A stretch of 64,000 bases of DNA, from the NCBI GenBank assembly GCA_018780035.1, contig JADMKE010000051.1:1-64000 (forward strand), read 5' to 3'. Under the pieces are notes generated by a model that was given only the letters and a program-made list of their open reading frames with translations, was not told where the DNA came from and did no database searches. A program made the translations under genes and the position numbers. Below are positions 26,111 through 33,221 of the stretch, piece after piece. Position 1 is the stretch's first letter. Each line of letters starts with the position of its first letter. The stretch is from Candidatus Sericytochromatia bacterium (lineage in GTDB: Bacteria; Cyanobacteriota; Sericytochromatia; UBA7694).

Positions 26111-26887
26111 TCAGCGGGCGGGTTTGGCCTTTTCGCTGTCAATCACCCAGGTCTTGCCCGCATACAAAAACCAAACCGTCAAAAAAGGGCCCTCTGGAGA
26201 TTTGTAGTGAACTTGCGCCAAAGGGCGTCCCCATTCGTTGCGGATCTTATCGGGTAACTCATTTTCAAAATTGGGTTCATGATGATGATCCTCGACACCC
26301 ACAAAAATCTGGCAATCCCTTTTGCAGTATTTCTGACGAAAGGCTTTGCCGCCCAGAGCTTCTGCTTCGGACATGATGTCCCGTTTGGGATGGAAGATTT
26401 CACTACGGTCATCCACAGAGATTCCACCTTTATAGCCAATTTCATAAAAGAGAATATAGTATAAATCGGGTTGATAAATGAATTCTTGCGTTTGAAAATT
26501 AAGCGCGACATTTTGATCCCAAGCAGGAGCACACGTTTCTCCCCAATCAGGGCAATAAAACGCAAATCTGACATTTCCGCCAGCCGCTAAAATGTGTGTA
26601 TTTTTTGCAGAAAAAACAATATTAAAACTCAATATTTGCAAATAATATTTATGGTATTTTTTTGCTAAAACTTCTTTGGAAAAGAGTTCAATATTTTCAT
26701 ACAACTTTGATACAGAAAGGGTTTGGTCTGTATTGACCAGATTTTTTGCCAAAGGATAACGAACCGGCAAGGGGTTGTACACATAGAGTGGCTGAAGGGG
26801 CCAAATGGAGCAATAAAACAAGAACACCAACAGAAAGGGAAGCGCCAAAACACCTCCCAAGATAAGATGGCCTTTGTTTAGGTGCAT
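26111..26887 (-). CDS. Membrane-anchored hypothetical protein, paralogue A (MHLNK family)
   Basis: 258 aa. One N-terminal hydrophobic segment (LILGGVLALPFLLVFLFYCSI, about 8-28) serves as an uncleaved anchor; the rest is extracytoplasmic, mixed alpha/beta, with Cys residues that may form disulfides (YCPDWGETC; YCKRDCQIF). No family recognised. It is the intact paralogue of the frameshifted gene at 26946-27747: both begin MHLNK, both carry QPLYVYNPLP, a EAEALGGK[AS]FRQKYC[KQ][KR]DCQIF block and a closing VHYKSP[ED]G...W[IV]ID segment. No usable SD precedes the ATG; the local sequence (TGCCCATGCACCTAA) is duplicated from the junction with the large lipoprotein gene, where start and stop overlap. 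Last gene of that operon. Confidence 0.72.
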   Translation of the reverse strand: MHLNKGHLILGGVLALPFLLVFLFYCSIWPLQPLYVYNPLPVRYPLAKNLVNTDQTLSVSKLYENIELFSKEVLAKKYHKYYLQILSFNIVFSAKNTHILAAGGNVRFAFYCPDWGETCAPAWDQNVALNFQTQEFIYQPDLYYILFYEIGYKGGISVDDRSEIFHPKRDIMSEAEALGGKAFRQKYCKRDCQIFVGVEDHHHEPNFENELPDKIRNEWGRPLAQVHYKSPEGPFLTVWFLYAGKTWVIDSEKAKPAR

Positions 26888-26945
26888 GGGCAGGTGCAGT
26901 CATCGAGGATATATCTCTTTTTCAAGAGTCTCACTCTGCCTGTTG

Positions 26946-27747
26946 TCATCGACGGGAACCGTTTTGGGGCTTGCTACCGTCGATTATCCATTTTTTTCCT
27001 TCTTCTAAAAAGAAAACAGTAAAATATGCGCCGTCTGGAGATTTATAGTGTATTTTTGTTTGATCACTTCCCCATTTTTTCGAAATTTCAAAAGGGAGTT
27101 CATTTTCGGAATTTTCTTCGGAATGAAAAGATCCATAACTTCCGATACTCAAAAAAATCTGACAGTCCTTTTGGCAGTATTTTTGCCGGAAAGACTTGCC
27201 CCCAAGAGCTTCAGCTTCAGCCATAATTTCCCGTTTGGAGTGGATTATTTCAGGTGCTACAACAGATAAAGGGTTATTCTGTCGCCTTAAATCAGGATCA
27301 AAGATGAGTATAAATAGGAAAAATGGGCGATAGATAAGCTGTTGTTTTTGAAAATCAAGCTCAAGGTATTGATGCCAGACATATGGTCCCCGCCAACCCT
27401 TGCCACCATAATCAAAAAAAAACAACAGAATTACCACTTTTTATTTCTATTTTGTGATTATTAGCCAAAAAATGAATTCTAATACCCTGAATGCTAATAT
27501 CATAATCTTTAAATCTTGTTTTTTTTAAAAAATGAATGAATTTGTCTATGTCTTTAAACAATCTCGGAACAGAAACGGTCTGATCCGATTGAATAAGATT
27601 CGGGGTCATTGGAAAGTGAATGGGCAAGGGGTTATAGACATAAAGGGGTTGAATACCCCAAATATAACAGTAAATCAAAAATACCAATACCAAGGGCAAC
27701 CCGAAGACTCCCCCGGCAATCATCAGGTGTTTTTTATTTAGGTGCAT
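26946..27747 (-). pseudogene. Frameshifted paralogue B of the MHLNK family (T9 homopolymer)
   Basis: The 5' part (27412-27747, 111 codons) and the 3' part (26946 to about 27420) together match the whole of the intact paralogue at 26111-26887, including QPLYVYNPLP near the start and EAEALGGKSFRQKYCQKDCQIF later. The frames switch at a run of nine T residues on the coding strand (27414-27422): with nine, the reading runs into TGA; with eight, it reads on as VVFFDYGGKG and stays open to 26946. So it is either a pseudogene, a sequencing slip, a phase-variable gene or a site of transcriptional slippage. The rest of the frame is undamaged, which argues against long-standing decay. The start overlaps the stop of the upstream lipoprotein gene by 10 nt. 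Confidence 0.75.
27414..27422 (-). repeat. T9 homopolymer at a frameshift
   Basis: Nine consecutive A on the plus strand, read as T9 on the coding strand, exactly where the two halves of the MHLNK paralogue change frame. Removal of one T restores the full frame. Confidence 0.9.
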
Positions 27748-29942
27748 GGGCTGGGGCAGTTATTTAAGCGTCTCATTAGCTCCAACATAGTGGGACTAGT
27801 AATTTGACGACCGCGTCCATCTGGTACCAAGGCACCATTTCCAGTATGATACCTTGTTGCAGCAAGTTGTATGTTCATATTGGCTAATGAATGCCCTTTA
27901 ATTTGACTCCCAAGTATAAATGGAACAGTTGTTATTGCCAATGTTGGGTTATTTATTATTTGTTGAGCCATTTCTTCTGTTTTAACTGATACAGGCAAGC
28001 CCAAGCTCTTTTGGGCCTGTTGAATTGACTTGGTGTGAAAAGGAACAATAATTTGGGTACTACCAATTGAGAACATAAAGGTCTTAGAGCCAATTTTGTA
28101 TTCCGGCCGACCGGCAGCGTCTTGAAGTACATCTTCGGGACCCCATCTTACTGATTCGTCAAAGAGAATGCTAGAAATAACAGCTGCCAAGTCATTTTCT
28201 GAAATATTCTGGAATGCTCCTTCATTCCCTTTTTGATTTAAAAAAAGAGTTGCCGCATTTTTGGCTGCTTGCTTATTTTGACAACTGAATACAAATGCAT
28301 CCATTTGCTTTACTGAAATTCCTGAAGAATAATTAATACCGGATCGATCAGCGTCATTAGCAGTAACATAATTTGGTGGTGGCTCATTAGATAATTGTCT
28401 ACGAAAGGCCTCTAAGCATGTTGTTTTAGATACTTCACCAGGATCTATAGCACCAGGGGCTTTTTGAATGCTAAAACCTGAGGCGTGTTCTTTTTCTAAA
28501 GCCCGATTGTACATATCTATTTGCACCATGAGCATGGTGTAATTTAAAACAGTATTCTGAGAATAAAACAAGCGATTCGGATTTGTGGACGCAGCCATAT
28601 ACATCCCTGTCAAAAGAGCAATGCCTTCATCAAGTCCTTGACTCATCAATGTTTGACTTATATATTGCCCCATTTCAACCTGGGATTGAAATGTCTGCCC
28701 ATTTAAGGCTTGCACAAAACCATCTAAAAAGCTATTCTTGGCACTTTCAGTGGGATACATGCGATGGAAGGTTTTAAACCGACTGAGCACCTGACGCGCC
28801 AAAATCTTATTCGGTTCAATAGCAGAAACCAAAGGGCTGAGGCCTGTCTGCCCAATGGCAGCAGAGGCTTGCCATGCAAACGACTGGGTCGCATTCGACA
28901 AAGAAAAACTATGATGAATGACCTCTCCAACGGCTGCGTCTGCGGCAGGCTGTGTTTTGGATTTGCCATTGATCTGACTGAAAGCACTTGCTTGAGAAAA
29001 AACAACTTCAAGGCGATCCGGGTATTTTTTGACCACATACCCCCGAACATTCAAAACGGGTATAAAGTATTCGTCCAAAATATCTTTTTTGGCCTCGGCA
29101 AAATCTGCCATATCCACTATATCCTGGCTGCGAACAGCGGTTGTGCTGCCTGTATTGGCTCTGAGTTCCAGACTGAAGGTACTTTCATCCAACGTGGTAT
29201 TGGCCGGAAAATAAACCGAAAACGTTTTGCCCTGTAAATTTGTGTCACTCACAGAAAAATTGAAGCCATAGTCCTTGCCTTGTCCTATCTGTTTGACGTT
29301 TTTGTCGAAACCAAAGTTAAAAACCGCATTGGTTGGATTTTGTACTTGGAGAGTTTTAAAGGCAGACTTTTGTATTGCTTGAGTGCTGAAACCAGCCCCT
29401 CCTGCAGAAGAGGAATCAGAAAGTAACTGTGGATCTAAGCCACATTCATCACAGGGTTGGGGCGAATGGTTAAACGTAAAACTGCCAGAATGTGAAACGC
29501 CCGTATCTGGATAGCTCTCATGGCCGCCTGTTTCTGAATAAATGGATTCACCATTTTTAATCACCCTGTAATCCCATTTGGTGGGACTGGCTCCCCCACA
29601 TTGAAAGAAAGGACAGACATTATACGTAACAAATTCAACGGTATTCGCCCCCTCGACAGGGGTAACCGGAACTTGATAACCAAAGAAAAAGGCATTCACA
29701 ACCTCTTGGCCGTTAAAAGTGGCAATGGTTCGATCATCTGTATCACCAGAGCCGACAATATAGACATCTTCGGGGCAATAGGGGGACGCTTGAATCCGGA
29801 AGGATTTTGCAGCAGATTGAGACAAGGTCTGGGAAGAAAGCAACGTGGCTGCCGGTGTGGGCTGTAAGGGCTTTGATGTTTGACTCGATTGTGGCTGAGG
29901 CGTATTACACCCCGCCAAGCAGAGGGCTCCAAATATCCACAT
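27738..29942 (-). CDS. Large hypothetical lipoprotein; 5' end uncertain
   Basis: 734 aa from the ATG at 29942. The sequence around residue 12 (FGALCLAGC) is a lipobox, but from this ATG only eleven uncharged residues precede the Cys, too short for a signal peptide. In the same frame the upstream codons read RLIKLVLLS, a normal n/h-region, yet no ATG, GTG or TTG exists before the in-frame stop at 30023. A TTG at 30007 with AGGAAG six nt upstream is out of frame by one, separated by four heptamer repeats; one extra repeat would connect it. The mature protein has paired Cys in its N-terminal third (YNVCPFFQC; PCDECG), beta-rich segments and a mostly helical C-terminal half; no family was recognised. 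The last codons overlap the downstream small gene. Confidence 0.7.
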   Translation of the reverse strand: MWIFGALCLAGCNTPQPQSSQTSKPLQPTPAATLLSSQTLSQSAAKSFRIQASPYCPEDVYIVGSGDTDDRTIATFNGQEVVNAFFFGYQVPVTPVEGANTVEFVTYNVCPFFQCGGASPTKWDYRVIKNGESIYSETGGHESYPDTGVSHSGSFTFNHSPQPCDECGLDPQLLSDSSSAGGAGFSTQAIQKSAFKTLQVQNPTNAVFNFGFDKNVKQIGQGKDYGFNFSVSDTNLQGKTFSVYFPANTTLDESTFSLELRANTGSTTAVRSQDIVDMADFAEAKKDILDEYFIPVLNVRGYVVKKYPDRLEVVFSQASAFSQINGKSKTQPAADAAVGEVIHHSFSLSNATQSFAWQASAAIGQTGLSPLVSAIEPNKILARQVLSRFKTFHRMYPTESAKNSFLDGFVQALNGQTFQSQVEMGQYISQTLMSQGLDEGIALLTGMYMAASTNPNRLFYSQNTVLNYTMLMVQIDMYNRALEKEHASGFSIQKAPGAIDPGEVSKTTCLEAFRRQLSNEPPPNYVTANDADRSGINYSSGISVKQMDAFVFSCQNKQAAKNAATLFLNQKGNEGAFQNISENDLAAVISSILFDESVRWGPEDVLQDAAGRPEYKIGSKTFMFSIGSTQIIVPFHTKSIQQAQKSLGLPVSVKTEEMAQQIINNPTLAITTVPFILGSQIKGHSLANMNIQLAATRYHTGNGALVPDGRGRQITSPTMLELMRRLNNCPSPCT

Positions 29943-29970
29943 TGATAGGAGGACTAATTTTATGAGGCGT

Positions 29971-29998
29971 GGGGAATGGGGAATGGAGAATGGGGAAT
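29971..29998. repeat. Heptanucleotide tandem repeat, four units
   Basis: GGGGAAT, GGGGAAT, GGAGAAT, GGGGAAT in tandem, lying between a strong SD/TTG start (30007) and the signal-peptide codons of the large lipoprotein. Seven is not a multiple of three, so each unit gained or lost changes the frame. Heptamer repeats are also known from cyanobacteria (STRR sequences). Confidence 0.9.
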
Positions 29999-30093
29999 TT
30001 TTATCAAAATTTACTTCCTGTCAACAAAAAAATGAAGATTAATATTTATTTTAACAAAATAATCTCAATTGTCCATCTTTTTATTACAGGGAC

Positions 30094-31485
30094 TTAAAAA
30101 CGAAAACCGACCGTCAACTGCTGGGCCTGGTAATTAGTGGACCACTCCTGGCCAAGTTCAACCGTAAAGTTTTGGTATTGCACGCCAATCCCGGCCTGCA
30201 CACCCACACCGGCTGTGGCGGAACCATGTAAATAACCGGCGTTGGCAGTGCCCGCGCCTTTGAGGTAAACGCCTTTATTGTAATTGCCGTAGACCGCGTG
30301 TTTATAACCGGCTGTCGCCTGCACGCCGACATCCCAATTGTCGCCAGTGCCAGCAGAGACGCCGACCGTGCCAAAGATCGCGCCTTGGCCTTTTTCGCCC
30401 ATGGGGCGCTCCATTTGCACCCCAACAGTGGCGGCCACGCTATCGCCTTTGCCGGTGACGACACGGCGGAAGCCGGCCTGGTAGCCCACATTGGCCGAAG
30501 GAAAATAGTCGGTATTCCAGCCCAATTCGGCGTGGTTAAAATTGTTCAGGTTGCGGTAGAAGGTAAAGGCCTCTCCGGCATAACCGACGACCCCTTTGCC
30601 CTCGGCCAAGGTCACCCGTTTGACTTCGAGACTCTGGCCTTGCAAGCGAATATCCAAATACTCTTTGTCGAGGCCGGGTTTGGGGCTGAGACCGCCGGAA
30701 GAACCCACCGTCAGATAGCGCACGCCATCTTCGACCACTTCATCCGGGAAATGGGTGTGGCCCGACAGCACCGCTTTGACTTGGTACTGGGTCATGAGCT
30801 GGTGAAAGCGTTTGACCTGGGCTTCGTCGCGCATGACAGGCGAGGCCAGATTAAAGGGCAGGTGTTTGCCGAGTTTGACTGTGAGCGGCTCTTTGCTGAG
30901 TTTGGCGGGCACATGCATCGAAACCAGGGTAGGTTTGCCTGCATGGGCCTTGAGATCGGCTTCGAGCAATTTAAACTGATCTTCTGTCAGGGTTTCGTCT
31001 TCGTTATCGAGCAGAATAAAATGCACGCCTTTGGCATCAAAGCTGCGAAAGGGGGGAACTTCGGGCAGGGGATCTTTAAACGGCCCGCGCAAATGGGCGT
31101 CGTGATTGCCTGTGACCATGTACAGGGGCACGGGAAAGACCTGGCGCATATTGTAAGCGCGTTTGATTTCCGGTTCGGTGCCATCGTGGACCCAATCGCC
31201 GCCATCGATCACCAAATCTGGGCGTTCGGTTTGGGTCTTCCAGCGAAAATCGTCGAGCAAATCGGGGTTGGAGTGGTTGTCTGAAAAGAAAAACAGGCGC
31301 ACATCGGGCACGGGGCCTTTGGCTGGGGTTGAGACCCGCTGATCACTGGGGTTGAGAACCGCCGTCTGAGCAGATGCAGCAGGCGCAAGAGAAGCCGTGG
31401 GTTGAGCGCCACGGGCAGAAACAGAGGGTGATACGGGGGTGGTTTGAATGGGCCGGGTCTGAACCGCTGCGATTTGAACTCCCAT
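30094..31485 (-). CDS. Metallophosphoesterase with C-terminal glycine-rich barrel-like domain
   Basis: 463 aa; AGGAGG seven nt before the ATG fixes the start. An N-terminal Pro/Ala/Thr-rich disordered segment (about 1-60) has no signal peptide. The calcineurin-like phosphoesterase domain (about 60-310) has all metal motifs: DNH (about 69-71), GGDWVHD (Asp about 97), GNHDA (about 126-130), a later SMHVP His and GHTH. The last 140 residues are repeats of alternating Gly/Ala/Tyr strands (GYQAGFRRVV, GVQATAGYKHA, GVGVQAGIGVQYQ) ending in GFRF, which looks like a small outer-membrane-type barrel with terminal Phe. A barrel without a visible export signal is odd. Substrate unknown; members cleave phosphomono- or diesters. 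Confidence 0.82.
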   Translation of the reverse strand: MGVQIAAVQTRPIQTTPVSPSVSARGAQPTASLAPAASAQTAVLNPSDQRVSTPAKGPVPDVRLFFFSDNHSNPDLLDDFRWKTQTERPDLVIDGGDWVHDGTEPEIKRAYNMRQVFPVPLYMVTGNHDAHLRGPFKDPLPEVPPFRSFDAKGVHFILLDNEDETLTEDQFKLLEADLKAHAGKPTLVSMHVPAKLSKEPLTVKLGKHLPFNLASPVMRDEAQVKRFHQLMTQYQVKAVLSGHTHFPDEVVEDGVRYLTVGSSGGLSPKPGLDKEYLDIRLQGQSLEVKRVTLAEGKGVVGYAGEAFTFYRNLNNFNHAELGWNTDYFPSANVGYQAGFRRVVTGKGDSVAATVGVQMERPMGEKGQGAIFGTVGVSAGTGDNWDVGVQATAGYKHAVYGNYNKGVYLKGAGTANAGYLHGSATAGVGVQAGIGVQYQNFTVELGQEWSTNYQAQQLTVGFRF

Positions 31486-31654
31486 ACATGCCCTCCTGCT
31501 TCAGATAGGTTATTATCTGGTAAAGGCTGGGTAAACTTTCGTGTTTTTTTAAAATTTCTTACAATTTAACCATCCGCATTGAGCAGATAGCAAAAACAGC
31601 AGAAATAATGGAAACACCAGAACCCAAGCGGGGAGAGACAAAAAGGGGGGTTAA

Positions 31655-31687
31655 AAACAGAAACGGACCCTTTTAAAAAAGGGCCCG
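31655..31687 (-). terminator. Terminator of the tRNA unit
   Basis: Minus-strand hairpin with an 11-bp imperfect stem (CGGGCCCTTTT against AAAAGGGTCCG, one mismatch), followed by a T-rich tail. It lies just beyond the 3' end of the tRNA. Confidence 0.65.
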
Positions 31688-31698
31688 AAAATGAAAAG

Positions 31699-31772
<74 letters not shown>

Positions 31773-31788
31773 TCGAAACGTATATATA

Positions 31789-31818
31789 GTTATAGCAAAC
31801 CCAGAGAAAGAGTGACAA
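31789..31818 (-). promoter_or_regulatory. Promoter of the initiator tRNA
   Basis: Minus strand TTGTCA, 18-nt spacer, TATAAC. Transcription would begin about ten nt before the tRNA 5' end, a normal short leader. Confidence 0.7.
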
Positions 31819-31895
31819 GGGGATAGCGCAGATTGTGCCCAGCAAAAACCCGTCAGATGGTACAATCAAGGCAGAAATGTGAGGGCCCATTCACA

Positions 31896-32477
31896 GTGAT
31901 TTATCCTGAATCCGTCTCAGATGCACAGGCAGCTCTGATCCGCTTGCTGCAATTGGCCCATGCCGGAGAGCGTGCCGCTGCACTGGCGTATCGTGGCCAT
32001 GCCGCCGCTTGGTGGGCCCGCAGAGAACGGGCTGAAATTGCCCAGATCGAAACTGAAGAGTGGCAACACCGCAACGCTGTCGGCGCGATGTTGTTGAAAT
32101 TAAATGCCCGCCCCGATCCCAAACAGGAAAAAATCATGTGGGGTATCGGCAGTCTGATCGGCCTGCTCTGCCATTTTGGCGGCTGGCTGATTCCCATGTA
32201 TGGCGCGGGCAAACTCGAATCCGGCAATATCTGGGAATACGAACATGCCGCCCGCCTGGCCCAGATTGCAGACCACCCAGACCTGGTTCCCGCCCTGCTG
32301 GAAATGGCCGAAGTCGAGTGGGAGCACGAGGCCTATTTCCGCTCACAGGTGAAGTCCCATTGGCTGGGTAAAACACTCCCGCTCTGGAAAATACCCGCCG
32401 CCAAAGCCCAGATCCAGACAGACTTTGCCGAGTTTGTGCAAACACATTCAAACGTTAAGGAGATCTCCCATGCCTGA
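31896..32477 (+). CDS. Ferritin-like/Coq7-type di-iron protein
   Basis: 193 aa from the GTG at 31896 with GAGGG about ten nt upstream; a TACAAT at 31861-31866 would start transcription after any of the earlier in-frame starts, supporting this choice. Four-helix ferritin-like pattern with carboxylate/His ligands: HAGERAAALAYRGH, EEWQHRNAV, YEHAARLA and AEVEWEHEAYF. The spacing (ExxH twice) resembles demethoxyubiquinone hydroxylase Coq7 and related di-iron carboxylate oxidases. A hydrophobic loop (IGSLIGLLCHFGGWLIPMYG) between helices is also Coq7-like and may dip into the membrane. Substrate uncertain. Its last 8 nt overlap msrA, so the two are co-expressed, hinting at an oxidative-stress or quinone-related role. 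Confidence 0.75.
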   Translation: MIYPESVSDAQAALIRLLQLAHAGERAAALAYRGHAAAWWARRERAEIAQIETEEWQHRNAVGAMLLKLNARPDPKQEKIMWGIGSLIGLLCHFGGWLIPMYGAGKLESGNIWEYEHAARLAQIADHPDLVPALLEMAEVEWEHEAYFRSQVKSHWLGKTLPLWKIPAAKAQIQTDFAEFVQTHSNVKEISHA

Positions 32478-33156
32478 TTGGCTATCTGCCCTGCTTAAAT
32501 CTACATTGGCCCGCGTCGGGCTGGTCCTGAGTCTCTTGCTCACCGGCTTCGTGCTTTGGGGGGTTCTGGGGGGCAATACCCAACGCCCCCCCATGCCCCC
32601 GGTCGAAGCCGCTGTGCCGCCCGGATTGCAAGCCGCCACTTTTGCCGGCGGTTGTTTTTGGTGCCTGGAACCCCCTTTTGACAAACTCGATGGGGTGATT
32701 TCGACCACCTCGGGGTATATGGGCGGCAGCAACAAAAACCCCAGTTATGAAGATGTCTCCAGGGGTTGGACAGGCCATGCCGAAGTGGTACAGGTGATCT
32801 TTGACCCCAAAAAAGTCAGCTACGACAAATTGCTCTTTGTCTTTTGGCGCCAAATAGATCCCACCGCCCTCAATCGTCAATTTGTCGACAATGGCAGCCA
32901 GTACCGCACGGCGATTTTTTACCACAGCGAAAGCCAAAAACAGGCAGCTCTTAAATCCAAAACCGAGTTGGAAAAACTGAAAAAATTCAACAAGCCAATT
33001 GTCACCGAAATCACCCCGGCCTCGGCTTTTTATCCCGCCGAAGACTATCACCAAGACTATTACAAACACCACCCCTACCGCTATAAATACTACCGTTTTA
33101 ACTCCGGACGCGACCAATTTCTCGACCAGATCTGGGGCCGAAACCGCCCGCACTAA
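32470..33156 (+). CDS. msrA: Peptide methionine sulfoxide reductase MsrA, membrane-anchored
   Basis: 228 aa; AAGGAG seven nt before the ATG at 32470, which lies inside the end of the preceding gene. Residues about 10-32 form a hydrophobic anchor (VGLVLSLLLTGFVLWGVLGG), so the catalytic domain is probably extracytoplasmic. The MsrA domain begins ATFAGGCFWCLEPPFDKLDG, with catalytic Cys about 62 and a second Cys about 65; GYMGG, GHAEVVQV, FWRQIDPT and QYRTAIFYH are family signatures. No further Cys is present in the C-terminal tail, so Cys 65 is the likely resolving residue. It reduces methionine-S-sulfoxide in oxidised proteins using a thiol donor. Co-expressed with the di-iron protein. Confidence 0.95.
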   Translation: MPDWLSALLKSTLARVGLVLSLLLTGFVLWGVLGGNTQRPPMPPVEAAVPPGLQAATFAGGCFWCLEPPFDKLDGVISTTSGYMGGSNKNPSYEDVSRGWTGHAEVVQVIFDPKKVSYDKLLFVFWRQIDPTALNRQFVDNGSQYRTAIFYHSESQKQAALKSKTELEKLKKFNKPIVTEITPASAFYPAEDYHQDYYKHHPYRYKYYRFNSGRDQFLDQIWGRNRPH

Positions 33157-33221
33157 TTAAAAGCGAAAACAGGGTTTATGTTAAGCTAGAGGCAGCATTT
33201 GAAAGCAACAAAGAAAAAACA

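Noticed and set aside
26946-27437. A separate 163-codon gene starting at 27437
   Set aside because: It is the 3' part of a frameshifted paralogue; its GTG start is inside the upstream frame and the matching intact copy is continuous across this point.
30298-31284. Plus-strand open frame of 328 codons
   Set aside because: Antisense to the metallophosphoesterase, whose metal motifs fix the true strand.
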